From contig JAJFKV010000004.1 in assembly GCA_021773055.1 (NCBI GenBank), positions 62,001 to 126,000 on the forward strand: a DNA stretch of 64,000 nt, in the 5' to 3' direction. Shown here piece by piece: positions 35,520 to 44,615 of the stretch. The position numbers and the translations under genes are program-made. Position 1 is the first letter of the stretch. Every line of letters begins with the position of its first letter. The stretch is from Woeseiaceae bacterium (lineage in GTDB: Bacteria > Pseudomonadota > Gammaproteobacteria > Steroidobacterales > Woeseiaceae). Under the pieces are notes generated by a model, which worked only from the letters and a program-made list of their open reading frames with translations, was not told the origin of the DNA and searched no databases.

Positions 35520-36704
35520 ATGATGCGTTTTAGAATAAAAGCAGTCGACAATGCACATTGCGTTTCCGTGTGCACGATCGACGCGCCGAACGAAAGCGAT
35601 GCGCGCCGGCAGATTGCCGAACATGGCCTGCAGGTAATTTCGATCGCGCGCGACATAAAGCTGACTTTCTCTTCGCGCAAGAAATTCCCGCTGGTGTCCT
35701 TCAGCCAGGAGCTGGTGTCATTGCTTGATGCAGGGCTAAACCTCGTTGAGTCAATCGACACTCTGACAGAAAAAGAACACAACGCCGGAATGCGTCGTAT
35801 CCTGGACCAGGTTCGCTCCAGGCTTCTCGAAGGCCGCACGCTTTCGTTTGCGATGGAGGAATTGCCAGCTGCTTTTCCGGCGCTCTACGTAGCAACTATC
35901 CGGGCCAGTGAAAAAACCGGCGCAATCCGAGAGGCAGTGAAGCGCTACGTGGTTTACCAGAAAAAGCTGGATGTGCTGCGCAAGAAAGTTATCAGCGCAT
36001 CAATTTATCCTGCCGTGCTTTGTAGTGCCGGTCTCCTGGTGACGCTTTTTCTGGTTGGCTATGTTGTGCCGCGATTCAGTAGCATCTACGAGGACCTGGG
36101 CAGCGAGATTCCAGCTTCGTCACGACTGCTCATGAAGTTCGGGCAATTTCTGCAGGCGAACGGCGTTATTGCGTTGCTGGGCTTTCTCGCGATTGTTGCG
36201 GCGATCATTTACGGCGTCTCAAGACCGGCGTTCAGAGCAGCAGTCGTTAATGGACTGACTCGCATCCCGGCCATAGGCCGACAAGTATTTACCTACCAGC
36301 TGGCACGGCTTTATCGAACTGTCGGCATGCTATTGCGCGGCGGTACACCAGCGATCACGGCATTAAGAATGTCAACGGGTTTGCTGAGTGAAGCGCTGCG
36401 ACCCCGACTGGCGCACGCTATTCAGTCCGTGGCCGAAGGCAAGTCGTTGACGATTGCCCTTGAGACTGACCGGCTCACAACACCAGTTGCAACGCGCATG
36501 CTTCGTGTTGGCGAGCGCAGCGGCAATATGGGTGAAATGATGGAGCGCATCGCCGAGTTCTACGACGACGAACTCGATGCCGCCGTTGATATTCTCAGCA
36601 AGCTGATCGAACCACTGTTGATGCTCGTAATCGGGCTCGTGATCGGTTTCGTCGTTGTGATGATGTACTTCCCGATTTTCGAACTTGCCGGGAGCATCCA
36701 GTGA
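35520..36704 (+). CDS. gspF: Type II secretion inner-membrane platform protein GspF
   Basis: This 394-residue platform protein has the two repeated GspF/PilC cytoplasmic domains: FSQELVSLLDAGLNLVESID (about residue 60) with ATIRASEKTGAIREAVKRY, and the second copy YQLARLYRTVGMLLRGGTPA with RMLRVGERSGNMGEMMERIA. Three membrane helices are visible, near residues 155-180, 208-230 and 365-390. It anchors the GspE ATPase to the pseudopilus. The stop codon overlaps the GTG start of gspE in GTGA fashion. Confidence 0.92.
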   Translation: MMRFRIKAVDNAHCVSVCTIDAPNESDARRQIAEHGLQVISIARDIKLTFSSRKKFPLVSFSQELVSLLDAGLNLVESIDTLTEKEHNAGMRRILDQVRSRLLEGRTLSFAMEELPAAFPALYVATIRASEKTGAIREAVKRYVVYQKKLDVLRKKVISASIYPAVLCSAGLLVTLFLVGYVVPRFSSIYEDLGSEIPASSRLLMKFGQFLQANGVIALLGFLAIVAAIIYGVSRPAFRAAVVNGLTRIPAIGRQVFTYQLARLYRTVGMLLRGGTPAITALRMSTGLLSEALRPRLAHAIQSVAEGKSLTIALETDRLTTPVATRMLRVGERSGNMGEMMERIAEFYDDELDAAVDILSKLIEPLLMLVIGLVIGFVVVMMYFPIFELAGSIQ

Positions 36705-38971
36705 ATGGAACCCCGGCAATGAGTGGTGCAGAGACCAATAGCGCCGGCGAATACGCGATGGAGCTGACGTTGACGCGCAAGGGCAGAACGATCAAGAGCT
36801 ACCAAATGGATGGCAAGCGCATAACGGTCGGCCGCAGCCCCCATTCGGACATCTGTATTGGCAGTCGCTACCTGAGCTGGAAGCACGCGATCATTGGCTT
36901 CGACCGGGATGGTCCGTTCGTCGCCGATTTGTGTAGCAAGAATAAGACCTTCCTGAACGGCGATGAAATCGAAAGAGCGTCGATACGTGAGGGCGACATC
37001 ATTTCGCTTGGATTTCACCGCATTCATATTTCGTCGCTTAGTACTCCAGGCGTCACGATTGAACACGGTGACGAAAGCGGCGAAACGCAGGTGCTGGTTG
37101 ATGACGAAGTTGAAGAGACAGGCGAGAGTGAGAGAAAAGGGTCCGTCATTGATACATCGGCGGACGGGTTTCGCGAATTCGCAGACACAGTTTTGCTGGA
37201 TGAAGATATGTTAGCTGAAGAGCTCGATACGCAGGCGATGGAAGACGCGCCATGGGCGGCACAATCGGTCAACGAGGTGTTGTCTGAGGTAAGCGTTCGG
37301 CCCGAGTCGAACACGATCGAATGCGCCGATGTGGAGAAGACTATCGTTTCTGCATCGGAGGAATCAAGGGATGTTCTCGAAGCGCTTGGTGAGCAGTTTG
37401 GTGAGGATGAGGAGCAATTAACTCGCGTTCTCGGCGAAATATTCGACTACCGAACACTCAATAGCCATGAGCTGATGAAGCTCACGCCGGATTTCGAGTC
37501 CCTGAGTCTTGCTCAGTCGCGCGAACAGCAATGCGTGTTGGCGCTGGTATCCGATAAGCAAACGGCCATCATCTGCGACCCCTTCGATCAGAACATCAGG
37601 CCATGGATGGAGTCACGCTTTCCAGGGGCTCTGCAATGGGTGCTCGTATCGCCCGGCAATATGAGTGCCTTTATCGCTCGCCAGGAGCAATCCACTCGGG
37701 CGATGGACTCTGCTATCCAGACCACGGGTGTTATTACAGACTCCGACAGTGACATTGAGAATCTGTCGCTTGCGTCGATTAGCCAGGACTCCAGCCCGGT
37801 CGTGAAGCTCGTGCATTCGACCCTTTATGACGCACTGCGTGCGGGCGCCAGCGACATCCACATGGAGTCGGGCAATGGAGCGCTCGAGATTCGCTACAGA
37901 ATTGACGGGGTTCTCGCACATGTTGCGAACGCAAGCGGAACCGATATAGCAGAACAGGTCATCTCCCGCATCAAGGTCATGTCGGAACTGGATATTGCCG
38001 AGCGGAGAATTCCACAGGACGGCCGTTTCAAGAGCGCCTATGAAGGCCGCGCCATCGATTTTCGCGTTTCCATCATGCCGAGCTCGTACGGCGAAGACGC
38101 TGTCCTGCGTGTGCTCGATAAGCAAGCGGTGACAGATCAGATGACGGAGCTGAGCCTTGATAGCCTTGGTTTCGCGTCCTGCACCGTTGAGTCTCTAAGA
38201 AAGTTAAGCGATCGTCCATACGGCATGTTGCTCGTTACAGGCCCAACGGGTAGCGGTAAAACGACAACCCTCTACGGCGCTATTTCAGAGACCAACAGCG
38301 GCCTCGGGAAAATCGTCACAATTGAGGATCCGGTCGAGTATCAACTGCCCGGTGTGCTGCAAATTCCGGTCAATGAGAAAAAGGGCCTGACGTTTGCACG
38401 TGGCCTGCGTTCCATTCTGCGGCACGATCCGGACAAGATCATGGTTGGCGAAATCCGCGACCCGGAGACCGCGCAAATTGCAATTCAGTCGGCGTTGACA
38501 GGGCATCTCGTGTTCACGACCGTGCATGCGAACAATGTCTTTGACGTTCTGAGCCGGTTTCTACACATGGGTGTTGATGCCTACAGCTTTGTTTCCGCGC
38601 TGAACGGAATCCTGGCGCAGCGTTTGCTGCGGATCGTGTGCCAAAACTGTGGCGAGAAAATCGAACCCACGAGAGAAATGCTGGAGGCGACTGGAGAACC
38701 TCTGGAGCTTGCACGCAGTTTCAACTGGCGAGCGGGTGAAGGTTGCGGCGAGTGTCGTGGAACAGGTTATCGCGGCCGCAAGGCGGTCGGTGAATTACTG
38801 GTTTTGGACGACGAATTGCGCGAGGCAATCATTGGCAGAGCGCCTGTCAGAAAACTCAAAGAACTGGCTCAAGCCGGCGGTGTGCAGTTTATTCGCACGG
38901 CAGCGCTGAATCTTGTCCGTGATGGACTAACAACAATGGAAGAGGTGGACCGTGTCACCACTATGGCGTGA
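36701..38971 (+). CDS. gspE: GspE-type secretion ATPase with N-terminal FHA domain
   Basis: This 756-residue ATPase drives pseudopilus assembly and is longer than the usual GspE, which has about 500 residues. Residues 38-110 are an FHA (phosphothreonine-binding) domain (ITVGRSPHSDICIG, LSWKHAIIGF, CSKNKTFLNG), and an acidic linker (about 120-240) follows. The GspE core comes next, with the MshEN-like start replaced by NSHELMKLTPDFESLSLA. The Walker A motif GPTGSGKTTTLYGA is near 514, the Asp-rich and His boxes are EIRDPETAQIAIQSALTGHL and FTTVHANN, and a Cys4 zinc site is formed by CQNCGEK and CGECRGTG. It overlaps gspF and the L-like gene. FHA fusion suggests control by protein phosphorylation. 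Confidence 0.92.
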   Translation: MNGTPAMSGAETNSAGEYAMELTLTRKGRTIKSYQMDGKRITVGRSPHSDICIGSRYLSWKHAIIGFDRDGPFVADLCSKNKTFLNGDEIERASIREGDIISLGFHRIHISSLSTPGVTIEHGDESGETQVLVDDEVEETGESERKGSVIDTSADGFREFADTVLLDEDMLAEELDTQAMEDAPWAAQSVNEVLSEVSVRPESNTIECADVEKTIVSASEESRDVLEALGEQFGEDEEQLTRVLGEIFDYRTLNSHELMKLTPDFESLSLAQSREQQCVLALVSDKQTAIICDPFDQNIRPWMESRFPGALQWVLVSPGNMSAFIARQEQSTRAMDSAIQTTGVITDSDSDIENLSLASISQDSSPVVKLVHSTLYDALRAGASDIHMESGNGALEIRYRIDGVLAHVANASGTDIAEQVISRIKVMSELDIAERRIPQDGRFKSAYEGRAIDFRVSIMPSSYGEDAVLRVLDKQAVTDQMTELSLDSLGFASCTVESLRKLSDRPYGMLLVTGPTGSGKTTTLYGAISETNSGLGKIVTIEDPVEYQLPGVLQIPVNEKKGLTFARGLRSILRHDPDKIMVGEIRDPETAQIAIQSALTGHLVFTTVHANNVFDVLSRFLHMGVDAYSFVSALNGILAQRLLRIVCQNCGEKIEPTREMLEATGEPLELARSFNWRAGEGCGECRGTGYRGRKAVGELLVLDDELREAIIGRAPVRKLKELAQAGGVQFIRTAALNLVRDGLTTMEEVDRVTTMA

Positions 38972-39767
38972 TGAAATAGGGGTCTTCATCGGACCCGCCA
39001 AAGTCGTTCTGGCCAGAATGCGGCGTGGACTGCGGCCGAAATGCGTTGCAGAGCAGGGCATTTCTGTGGACGCGGTGAACAGCGGCGACTGGCAACCCGC
39101 GATTGCAGCCCTGGGCCAGCAGTTAGCGAATGACCTTTGGCAGAACGCGAATGTTCGAATCGTTGTGTCTGATCACTGGGCACGCTACGCGATGTTGCCT
39201 TGGTCACCGGACCTGGTGCGACCAGCCGAAAGGATGACGCATGCACGCATGATACTGGACAGCACCTACGGCGATGTTGCGGACGAGTGGACGATTAGCC
39301 TTAGCGATAATCCACCACGCACGGCGTCGATCGTTAGTGCTATTCCGACGCAGTTGCTCGAACAGCTGGATACCGTGCTCGCCAGTCACAAACTCAATCT
39401 CGTGTCACTGCAGCCGCACTTAATCGTCGCCTACAACGGCTGGCGAGAAAAGCTACCTGACTCAGCGGCGTGGTTCGCGTCGATCGATGATGGATCGCTC
39501 GCTGCATTACACATCACCGATGGTCGGTGTGACCGCGTTCGGTCGGTTCGAATCAGTGATGACTGGGGCGCGGAAGTGCGTCGTATGCAAACCATGGGCA
39601 GACTCGCTCAAGGTCGTCCTGCGGAAGGGCAGGTATTTGTCGATGCGCCAAGTTGGTTGCGTGTTGCGGCGGACACGAACAACGCCGCCCTGGAGTGGCT
39701 TGAGGATGACCGTGCGCCACAAAACATCGCCGACAAGGTTTCGTTGCTGAAGGGGATGTACGGATGA
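38952..39767 (+). CDS. GspL/PilM-like secretion protein
   Basis: This 271-residue protein overlaps the gspE stop by 20 bases. Its position between GspE and the PilN-like protein, and its weak ASKHA-like appearance (IGVFIGPAKVVLARMRRGLR, IRIVVSDHWARYAML-type strands, TASIVSAIPTQLLEQLDTVL), suggest the cytoplasmic GspL/PilM/MshI role of linking the ATPase to the membrane proteins. No membrane helix is seen, so the membrane half of GspL is the next gene. Sequence evidence alone is weak; the assignment rests mainly on gene order. Confidence 0.7.
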   Translation: MSPLWRDEIGVFIGPAKVVLARMRRGLRPKCVAEQGISVDAVNSGDWQPAIAALGQQLANDLWQNANVRIVVSDHWARYAMLPWSPDLVRPAERMTHARMILDSTYGDVADEWTISLSDNPPRTASIVSAIPTQLLEQLDTVLASHKLNLVSLQPHLIVAYNGWREKLPDSAAWFASIDDGSLAALHITDGRCDRVRSVRISDDWGAEVRRMQTMGRLAQGRPAEGQVFVDAPSWLRVAADTNNAALEWLEDDRAPQNIADKVSLLKGMYG

Positions 39768-40285
39768 TGCCGGTACGCATAGAACTTGATTTCAGCAAGC
39801 CGCGACGTCGGTTCCCGGTTGCTGGTTTATTGGTGCTGTTGCTTGGTGCCGGGGCAGCCTATTTGACTGTCAATGACTACCAGGCCATGTCGATTGAGTC
39901 AGACCTGAACACGATAAATCTTTCCCGTTACGAATCGACTGACCGGGTACAACGGTCACAGGCAAGCAGTGTTGACCCGGCAGAAGTGTCGGCAGCCACC
40001 AGCGAGCTAACGACGCCATGGTCAACGTTGCTTGACGACCTGGAGTCGGCGGCACGTGACAATGGCAAGGATGTCGCGTTGCTTGAGATTGCACCTGACC
40101 GCAATAAGAAAACCGTCAGAATTTCCGGCGAAGCACGAACGCTGACATCAGCGCTGGACTACTTGAGCCGGCTGCAAAGTGCAGAGTCCGTCGCTTATCC
40201 GCTATTAGAGAACCATGAAATCCGAACATCGGAACGAGACCGTCCCGTGCATTTCGTGATTGTGGCCGATTGGAGATTGATGTGA
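39764..40285 (+). CDS. PilN-like/GspL membrane-domain assembly protein
   Basis: This 173-residue bitopic membrane protein has a short cytoplasmic start (MMPVRIELDFSKPRRRFP), one helix (VAGLLVLLLGAGAAYLTVN) and a periplasmic ferredoxin-like domain ending in FVIVADWRLM. This is the PilN-type layout, equivalent to the C-terminal half of GspL. It overlaps both neighbours by a few bases, consistent with coupled translation of equal amounts. It should pair with the next protein (PilO/GspM-like). Confidence 0.75.
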   Translation: MMPVRIELDFSKPRRRFPVAGLLVLLLGAGAAYLTVNDYQAMSIESDLNTINLSRYESTDRVQRSQASSVDPAEVSAATSELTTPWSTLLDDLESAARDNGKDVALLEIAPDRNKKTVRISGEARTLTSALDYLSRLQSAESVAYPLLENHEIRTSERDRPVHFVIVADWRLM

Positions 40286-40935
40286 CTGAGTCGTCAGTAA
40301 AAAATGCCGTTCAGCCGGCGATTAGGGAAGTAGGCGTCACGGCGCCAGCACCTTCGGCGGCAACAAAAGCGTTGCGCATGCGGGAAACAACGTCAGCGAT
40401 CGTACCTTACCTGTCTTATGGAGCGAAGCGTTTAGGCCACCTGGGCGTGCTTGGAATTTCGCTGTGCGTGTTCAGCCTGATCGCGTTTGTGTCCGGCAAC
40501 CTTGCTTTGCGTCAACAGGTCGGTGACCAGGCCGCTGAACTGGTGGCGGCACGCCAGACAGTCGCAGATTCCGCGCTAAATGGGCCGGACCTTACGCCCG
40601 CAGTCCATGCTGGCCAGTTCGTCGAGAGCCTGCCGGGCAGAAGCGATGTCCCGCAGATCATGGGCAGCGTCGTTACGGTTGCGGCAGCGTCCGGAATTGA
40701 GCTTAGTCGTGGAAATTACGAATACGTTGAATCCGATGACGGCGCTATCGCCCGCTATCGAATGACGCTCCCTGTGAGCGGCAGTTACCCGCAAGTTCGA
40801 CAGTTCATAGAAAACCTGCTCGCGACTGTTCCTGCAATTGCACTGGATAACATGCGTATTGAGCGCGACAATGTTTCAGACCAGGTGATTGCAGCAGATC
40901 TGCGATTTACGGTCCTCCTGGAGGGTGAGCTGTGA
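40282..40935 (+). CDS. PilO/GspM-like assembly protein
   Basis: This 217-residue bitopic membrane protein uses a GTG at 40282 that overlaps the upstream stop (GTGA-type) and follows GGAG at 6 bases. An approximately 55-residue cytoplasmic part precedes the helix LGHLGVLGISLCVFSLIAFV, then a periplasmic domain with a PilO-like closing pattern (YRMTLPVSGSYPQVRQFIEN and AIALDNMRIER). It should form the inner-membrane alignment complex with the PilN-like protein. The extended cytoplasmic N-terminus is longer than usual. Confidence 0.75.
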   Translation: MTESSVKNAVQPAIREVGVTAPAPSAATKALRMRETTSAIVPYLSYGAKRLGHLGVLGISLCVFSLIAFVSGNLALRQQVGDQAAELVAARQTVADSALNGPDLTPAVHAGQFVESLPGRSDVPQIMGSVVTVAAASGIELSRGNYEYVESDDGAIARYRMTLPVSGSYPQVRQFIENLLATVPAIALDNMRIERDNVSDQVIAADLRFTVLLEGEL

Positions 40936-41456
40936 TGAGTCAGCTACGCAGAATTCGAAGATCACTGGTAGCACTGATGCTGGCGGCATTTATTACGAGC
41001 TCCAGCACAGCACTACTGGCCGAGACGACATCAAGCGTCGTCGAGGCACAATTGCCCGTGGAAACGAGCGCAGAAATTGTTGTCGCTGTCGCGGACGAAA
41101 TTAAGGCAGACGCCGAGCTACTGCCGGTACGCTCGCCGCATGCGGGCAACAACGATAATCTGTTTTCCGGCCATAGCTGGTATACACCACCACCGGCACC
41201 GCCCGTACGAAGGGTAGCACCCGTGAAACGTGGTCCAACAGCACCACCATTGCCTTACAAATTACTGGGCACTTACGAGCAGGGCGATGACGACACACTC
41301 TATTTGCTCACCAAAGGAGACCGGGTTTACGACGTCGCGGTCGGCGATACGCTGGATAATACCTACAGCGTTGACGGAGTAATGAACGGTCAGCTCATGT
41401 TTACCTATTTACCGCTAAATACGAGTCAGGGACTTAGACTCGGAGAAATGAAATGA
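40932..41456 (+). CDS. GspC/PilP-like inner-membrane secretion protein
   Basis: This 174-residue protein has an N-terminal signal/anchor helix (LVALMLAAFITSSSTALLA), a Pro-rich linker (WYTPPPAPPVRRVAPVKRGP) and a small beta-rich homology region (PYKLLGTYEQGDDDTLYLLT and DRVYDVAVGDTLDNTYSVDG). This matches the GspC/PilP HR-domain pattern that contacts the N-terminal domain of the secretin. The gene order directly before the secretin agrees. The GTG at 40932 and ATG at 40935 are equally possible starts. No PDZ domain is present. Confidence 0.78.
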   Translation: MMSQLRRIRRSLVALMLAAFITSSSTALLAETTSSVVEAQLPVETSAEIVVAVADEIKADAELLPVRSPHAGNNDNLFSGHSWYTPPPAPPVRRVAPVKRGPTAPPLPYKLLGTYEQGDDDTLYLLTKGDRVYDVAVGDTLDNTYSVDGVMNGQLMFTYLPLNTSQGLRLGEMK

Positions 41457-43762
41457 AGAATTCAATACGCGCTTTTGTCATTATTTGTCACTGTATCCTA
41501 CTGGCCAGTTGCGCCGCGGGAGGCAGGCAGCACCAGGAGGCTATTGAAGCTCTTGAGGTTGGTGACTACGAAACCAGCATCGCGAGCCTTGAAGAAGCCG
41601 TGCGCAAGGACCCGGACAACCTGGTGTATCGGTTGGACCTGAAGACCAAGCGCGAACTTGCGATTCAACAGCTGATGGTTGAGGGAGATTCGGCGAGAGC
41701 TGCCGGTGAATGGGACGTCGCTACCGCACAATATAACCGAGTGCTGGGCATCGAAACCCGCAACGGTCGTGCACTTCGTGGACTTGAGGCGGTTGCAAAG
41801 GACCGGGTACACGCACACATGGTCGCTCAGGCACAAGCAATGTATGACAACGGTGAAGTTGACGCAGCAGTTGCGCGCTTGAGGTCAGTGCTCTCCGAAA
41901 ACCCGGGCGTTTATTCGGCCCGCTCGTTGCTCGAAAAAATAGATTCAGAAAAGGAACCCGTCACTGTCACACCGCGCCTGCGTACGAACAACGACGCTCC
42001 GGTAACGCTGCAGTTTCGCGACGCCAATACGAAAATGATCTTTGAGGTCCTGTCTCGACAGACCGGTATCAACTTCATCTTCGACAAAGACATCCGTGCG
42101 GATGGCAAGACAACCATATTCGTTCAAAACGTGCCTATCGAGCAGGCGATTGACCTGGTGCTCGGCCAGAACCAGATGGGCAGACAGATATTGTCCGAAA
42201 ACATGGTGCTGATTTATCCGAACACGCCGGTCAAGCAACTGGAGTATCAGGACCAGATCGTCAAGACTTTCTATCTGACCAACGCGGACCCGAAGCAGTT
42301 CAGCGAAATGCTCAAGACGATGTTGAACGTCAAGACAGTATTCGTTGAAGATCGCTCTGATGCTGTCATCGTTCGAGATACACCAGATGTCATTCGCATG
42401 GCAGAGAACCTGCTCGCATCTATCGACCTGCCGGAGTCCGAGGTGATGATGGAGGTCGAGGTTCTGGAAATTACTCGCAGCCAACTGGAACAACTTGGAA
42501 TTCAATATCCTGGTTCAGTATCGATGCAGCCAACAGCGCTGGCTGGTGATCCACTGGTTCTGGCTGATCTGGGCGAACAGGATTCGACGACGATTACTAT
42601 CTCGAACGTTCCGGTGACTCTCGACATTTCCAAAGAGGTGGGCGCGTCAGCCCTCCTGGCGAGCCCAAGGATCCGGGCGCGAAATCACGAGAAGGCAAAA
42701 GTCCTCATCGGGCAACGCGTTCCTGTAATCACAAACTCCGTCACACCAACGAACAATGGCTCATCGGTTGTAACGGGTAATGTTCAGTATGTAGATGTCG
42801 GCTTGTCGTTGTCTGTTGAGCCAACCATTCATCTCGACAATGAAGTTGCCATCAAAGTTGACCTGGAAGTCAGTAACATCATCCGGGAAATATTCAACTC
42901 GACGTCGGGAACGCTTGCGTATCAGATTGGAACGCGCAACGCGACGACGGTGTTACGACTGAAGAATGGTGAGACACAAATTCTCGCAGGCCTGATTCAG
43001 GATATTGATCGCGTCACATCAAATCGAGTTCCGGGTCTCGGTGACATGCCGCTGCTCGGACGGCTGTTTGGGTCGAAGAAGACCAACGATGAGAAAACTG
43101 AAATCGTACTCTCGATCACCCCTCGCATCATTCGCGCCCAATCACGACCTTCAAGCGAACACACGGAGTTCTGGTATGGCACAGAGTCGAATGTTCGCAG
43201 CGCGCCGCTGGCTACGACAAGTTCGAACTCACGCAGCAGATCGGCAACGAGTGCGGCATCGAATAACTCCGGCACAGGAGTCTCGCGAGACCGAACAACT
43301 TCGCCGGCGCCAAACTCGGATGCAGATCGCAACGCGCCGCCACCTGAACGCCTTTCGCTTAACTGGGATGGTCCGGGGCAAGTCAAAGTGGGGCAGGAAT
43401 TCGACGTTACATTGACCCTGAACAGCGCCACCGACCTGGCTTCGTTGCGTACGCAGCTGAGATATGACCAGGCAGCTCTCGAATTATCCGGTGTCGATGT
43501 TGGTGATTTTTTGCCGGCCGACGTGCGTGCAGCCGCGAAGCCTCAGGTGCAGGACCGAGCGGGTCGCGTCCAACTGGACGTCGCAAGCACAGGTAGCTCG
43601 CCGGTGTCCGGAGCGGGGTCAATCGTGGTGCTGCATTTCAAAGCACTGACACCACGTCCGGGCACCATGATTGCGGTGCAGCAGTTCTCAGCCAAGGGCG
43701 TTGACAGTCTTGCGGTACCGGCGATCGCGCCACGACCGCTGGTGATAACGGTCGCACAGTGA
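41453..43762 (+). CDS. gspD: GspD-type secretin with C-terminal cohesin-like domain
   Basis: This 769-residue outer-membrane secretin has lipoprotein signal Cys 20 in LLASC, followed by TPR-like helices (about 30-160), then an N0/STN-like domain (LQFRDANTKMIFEVLSRQTG), an N1 domain (VKTFYLTNADPKQFSEMLKT) and the secretin core, which ends in PGLGDMPLLGRLFGS and KTEIVLSITPRII (about 590). A Ser/Asn-rich linker (590-635) leads to a C-terminal domain of about 130 residues (GQEFDVTLTLNSATDLASLR; GAGSIVVLHFKALTPRPGTM) with the strand pattern of a cohesin fold. It forms the outer-membrane gate. The extra domain would sit outside the barrel or at its base and could bind cargo or a partner; no dockerin partner is certain. 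Confidence 0.9.
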   Translation: MKNSIRAFVIICHCILLASCAAGGRQHQEAIEALEVGDYETSIASLEEAVRKDPDNLVYRLDLKTKRELAIQQLMVEGDSARAAGEWDVATAQYNRVLGIETRNGRALRGLEAVAKDRVHAHMVAQAQAMYDNGEVDAAVARLRSVLSENPGVYSARSLLEKIDSEKEPVTVTPRLRTNNDAPVTLQFRDANTKMIFEVLSRQTGINFIFDKDIRADGKTTIFVQNVPIEQAIDLVLGQNQMGRQILSENMVLIYPNTPVKQLEYQDQIVKTFYLTNADPKQFSEMLKTMLNVKTVFVEDRSDAVIVRDTPDVIRMAENLLASIDLPESEVMMEVEVLEITRSQLEQLGIQYPGSVSMQPTALAGDPLVLADLGEQDSTTITISNVPVTLDISKEVGASALLASPRIRARNHEKAKVLIGQRVPVITNSVTPTNNGSSVVTGNVQYVDVGLSLSVEPTIHLDNEVAIKVDLEVSNIIREIFNSTSGTLAYQIGTRNATTVLRLKNGETQILAGLIQDIDRVTSNRVPGLGDMPLLGRLFGSKKTNDEKTEIVLSITPRIIRAQSRPSSEHTEFWYGTESNVRSAPLATTSSNSRSRSATSAASNNSGTGVSRDRTTSPAPNSDADRNAPPPERLSLNWDGPGQVKVGQEFDVTLTLNSATDLASLRTQLRYDQAALELSGVDVGDFLPADVRAAAKPQVQDRAGRVQLDVASTGSSPVSGAGSIVVLHFKALTPRPGTMIAVQQFSAKGVDSLAVPAIAPRPLVITVAQ

Positions 43763-44238
43763 ATCGCAAACTCACACAGGGTTTTACGCTGATCGAGATG
43801 GTCATAACGGTGGCTATCGTCGGTCTGCTCGCGACGTCGGTGTTTCCGCTCGCGGAGCTGGGTGTGCGACGCGCTAAAGAACAGGATTTGCGTCTCGCTC
43901 TGCGTAATATTCGAGATGGCCTCGACGACTATAAAGAAGCTGCGGACGCGGGACGAATAGAAATGAAGCTGGGTGACTCCGGTTATCCGCCGACACTCGA
44001 CGATCTGGTCACTGGCGTGGTTGATGTCAAGAGTCCAGAGGGAGACAAGATCTATTTCTTGCGCAATTTGCCGCGCGACCCCTTCCATCCCGATAAGTCC
44101 GCTCCCGCAGCAACGACCTGGGCGCTGAGATCCTACGCCAGTGGGCCGCAAGATCCGCAGCCGGGCGAAGACGTCTTCGACATACATTCAACCTCACTAC
44201 GGGAAGGGCTCAATGGTGTGCCGTATCGACACTGGTAA
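43759..44238 (+). CDS. Pseudopilin (minor, GspH/I-like)
   Basis: This 159-residue prepilin-like protein starts at a GTG at 43759 that overlaps the secretin stop. The cleavage site is QG-FTLIEMVITVAIVGLLAT with Glu at +5. The C-terminal globular domain (GYPPTLDDLVTGVVDVKSPE and LRNLPRDPFHPDKSA) resembles T2SS pseudopilins. It probably forms the tip complex with the following two pseudopilins. Exact H/I/J identity cannot be decided. Confidence 0.85.
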   Translation: MNRKLTQGFTLIEMVITVAIVGLLATSVFPLAELGVRRAKEQDLRLALRNIRDGLDDYKEAADAGRIEMKLGDSGYPPTLDDLVTGVVDVKSPEGDKIYFLRNLPRDPFHPDKSAPAATTWALRSYASGPQDPQPGEDVFDIHSTSLREGLNGVPYRHW

Positions 44239-44611
44239 CAGAATTTCGCGTGGATTTACGCTGATCGAATTGCTTGTAGTGATGGTTATCATCGCGAGCC
44301 TTTTGGCCATCGCAGTGCCACGCTACTTCCATAGCCTGGATCATTCCAAGGAAGTCGTCCTGTTGCAGGATCTCGCGGTCATGCGTGACGCACTCGATCA
44401 GTATTTCGAGGACCGTGGGCGCTATCCGGAAACCTTGGCGCAGCTATCCGAGGACCGCTATATCCGCAAGGTCCCGGTCGATCCGATCACAAAATCGGCG
44501 GAGACCTGGGTTGTGGTGAACCGAAATTCCGGTGACTTGCCGGGCGTCTACGACGTACACAGTGGTGCCGAGGGAGTGAGCAGCAGCGGAATCCCCTTCG
44601 CGGAGCTCTAG
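44213..44611 (+). CDS. Pseudopilin
   Basis: This 132-residue pseudopilin has its start at the ATG at 44213, preceded by GGGAAGGG, and overlaps the end of the preceding gene by 26 bases. The N-terminus SRG-FTLIELLVVMVIIASLLAI is a standard prepilin peptidase site with Glu +5. The globular part (LRDALDQYFEDRGRYPETL-like, VPVDPITKSAETWVVVNR, DVHSGAEG) looks GspG/H-like, with the typical closing Gly-rich loop. It would be a pseudopilus subunit or tip protein. Confidence 0.85.
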   Translation: MVCRIDTGNRISRGFTLIELLVVMVIIASLLAIAVPRYFHSLDHSKEVVLLQDLAVMRDALDQYFEDRGRYPETLAQLSEDRYIRKVPVDPITKSAETWVVVNRNSGDLPGVYDVHSGAEGVSSSGIPFAEL

Positions 44612-44615
44612 GCCG

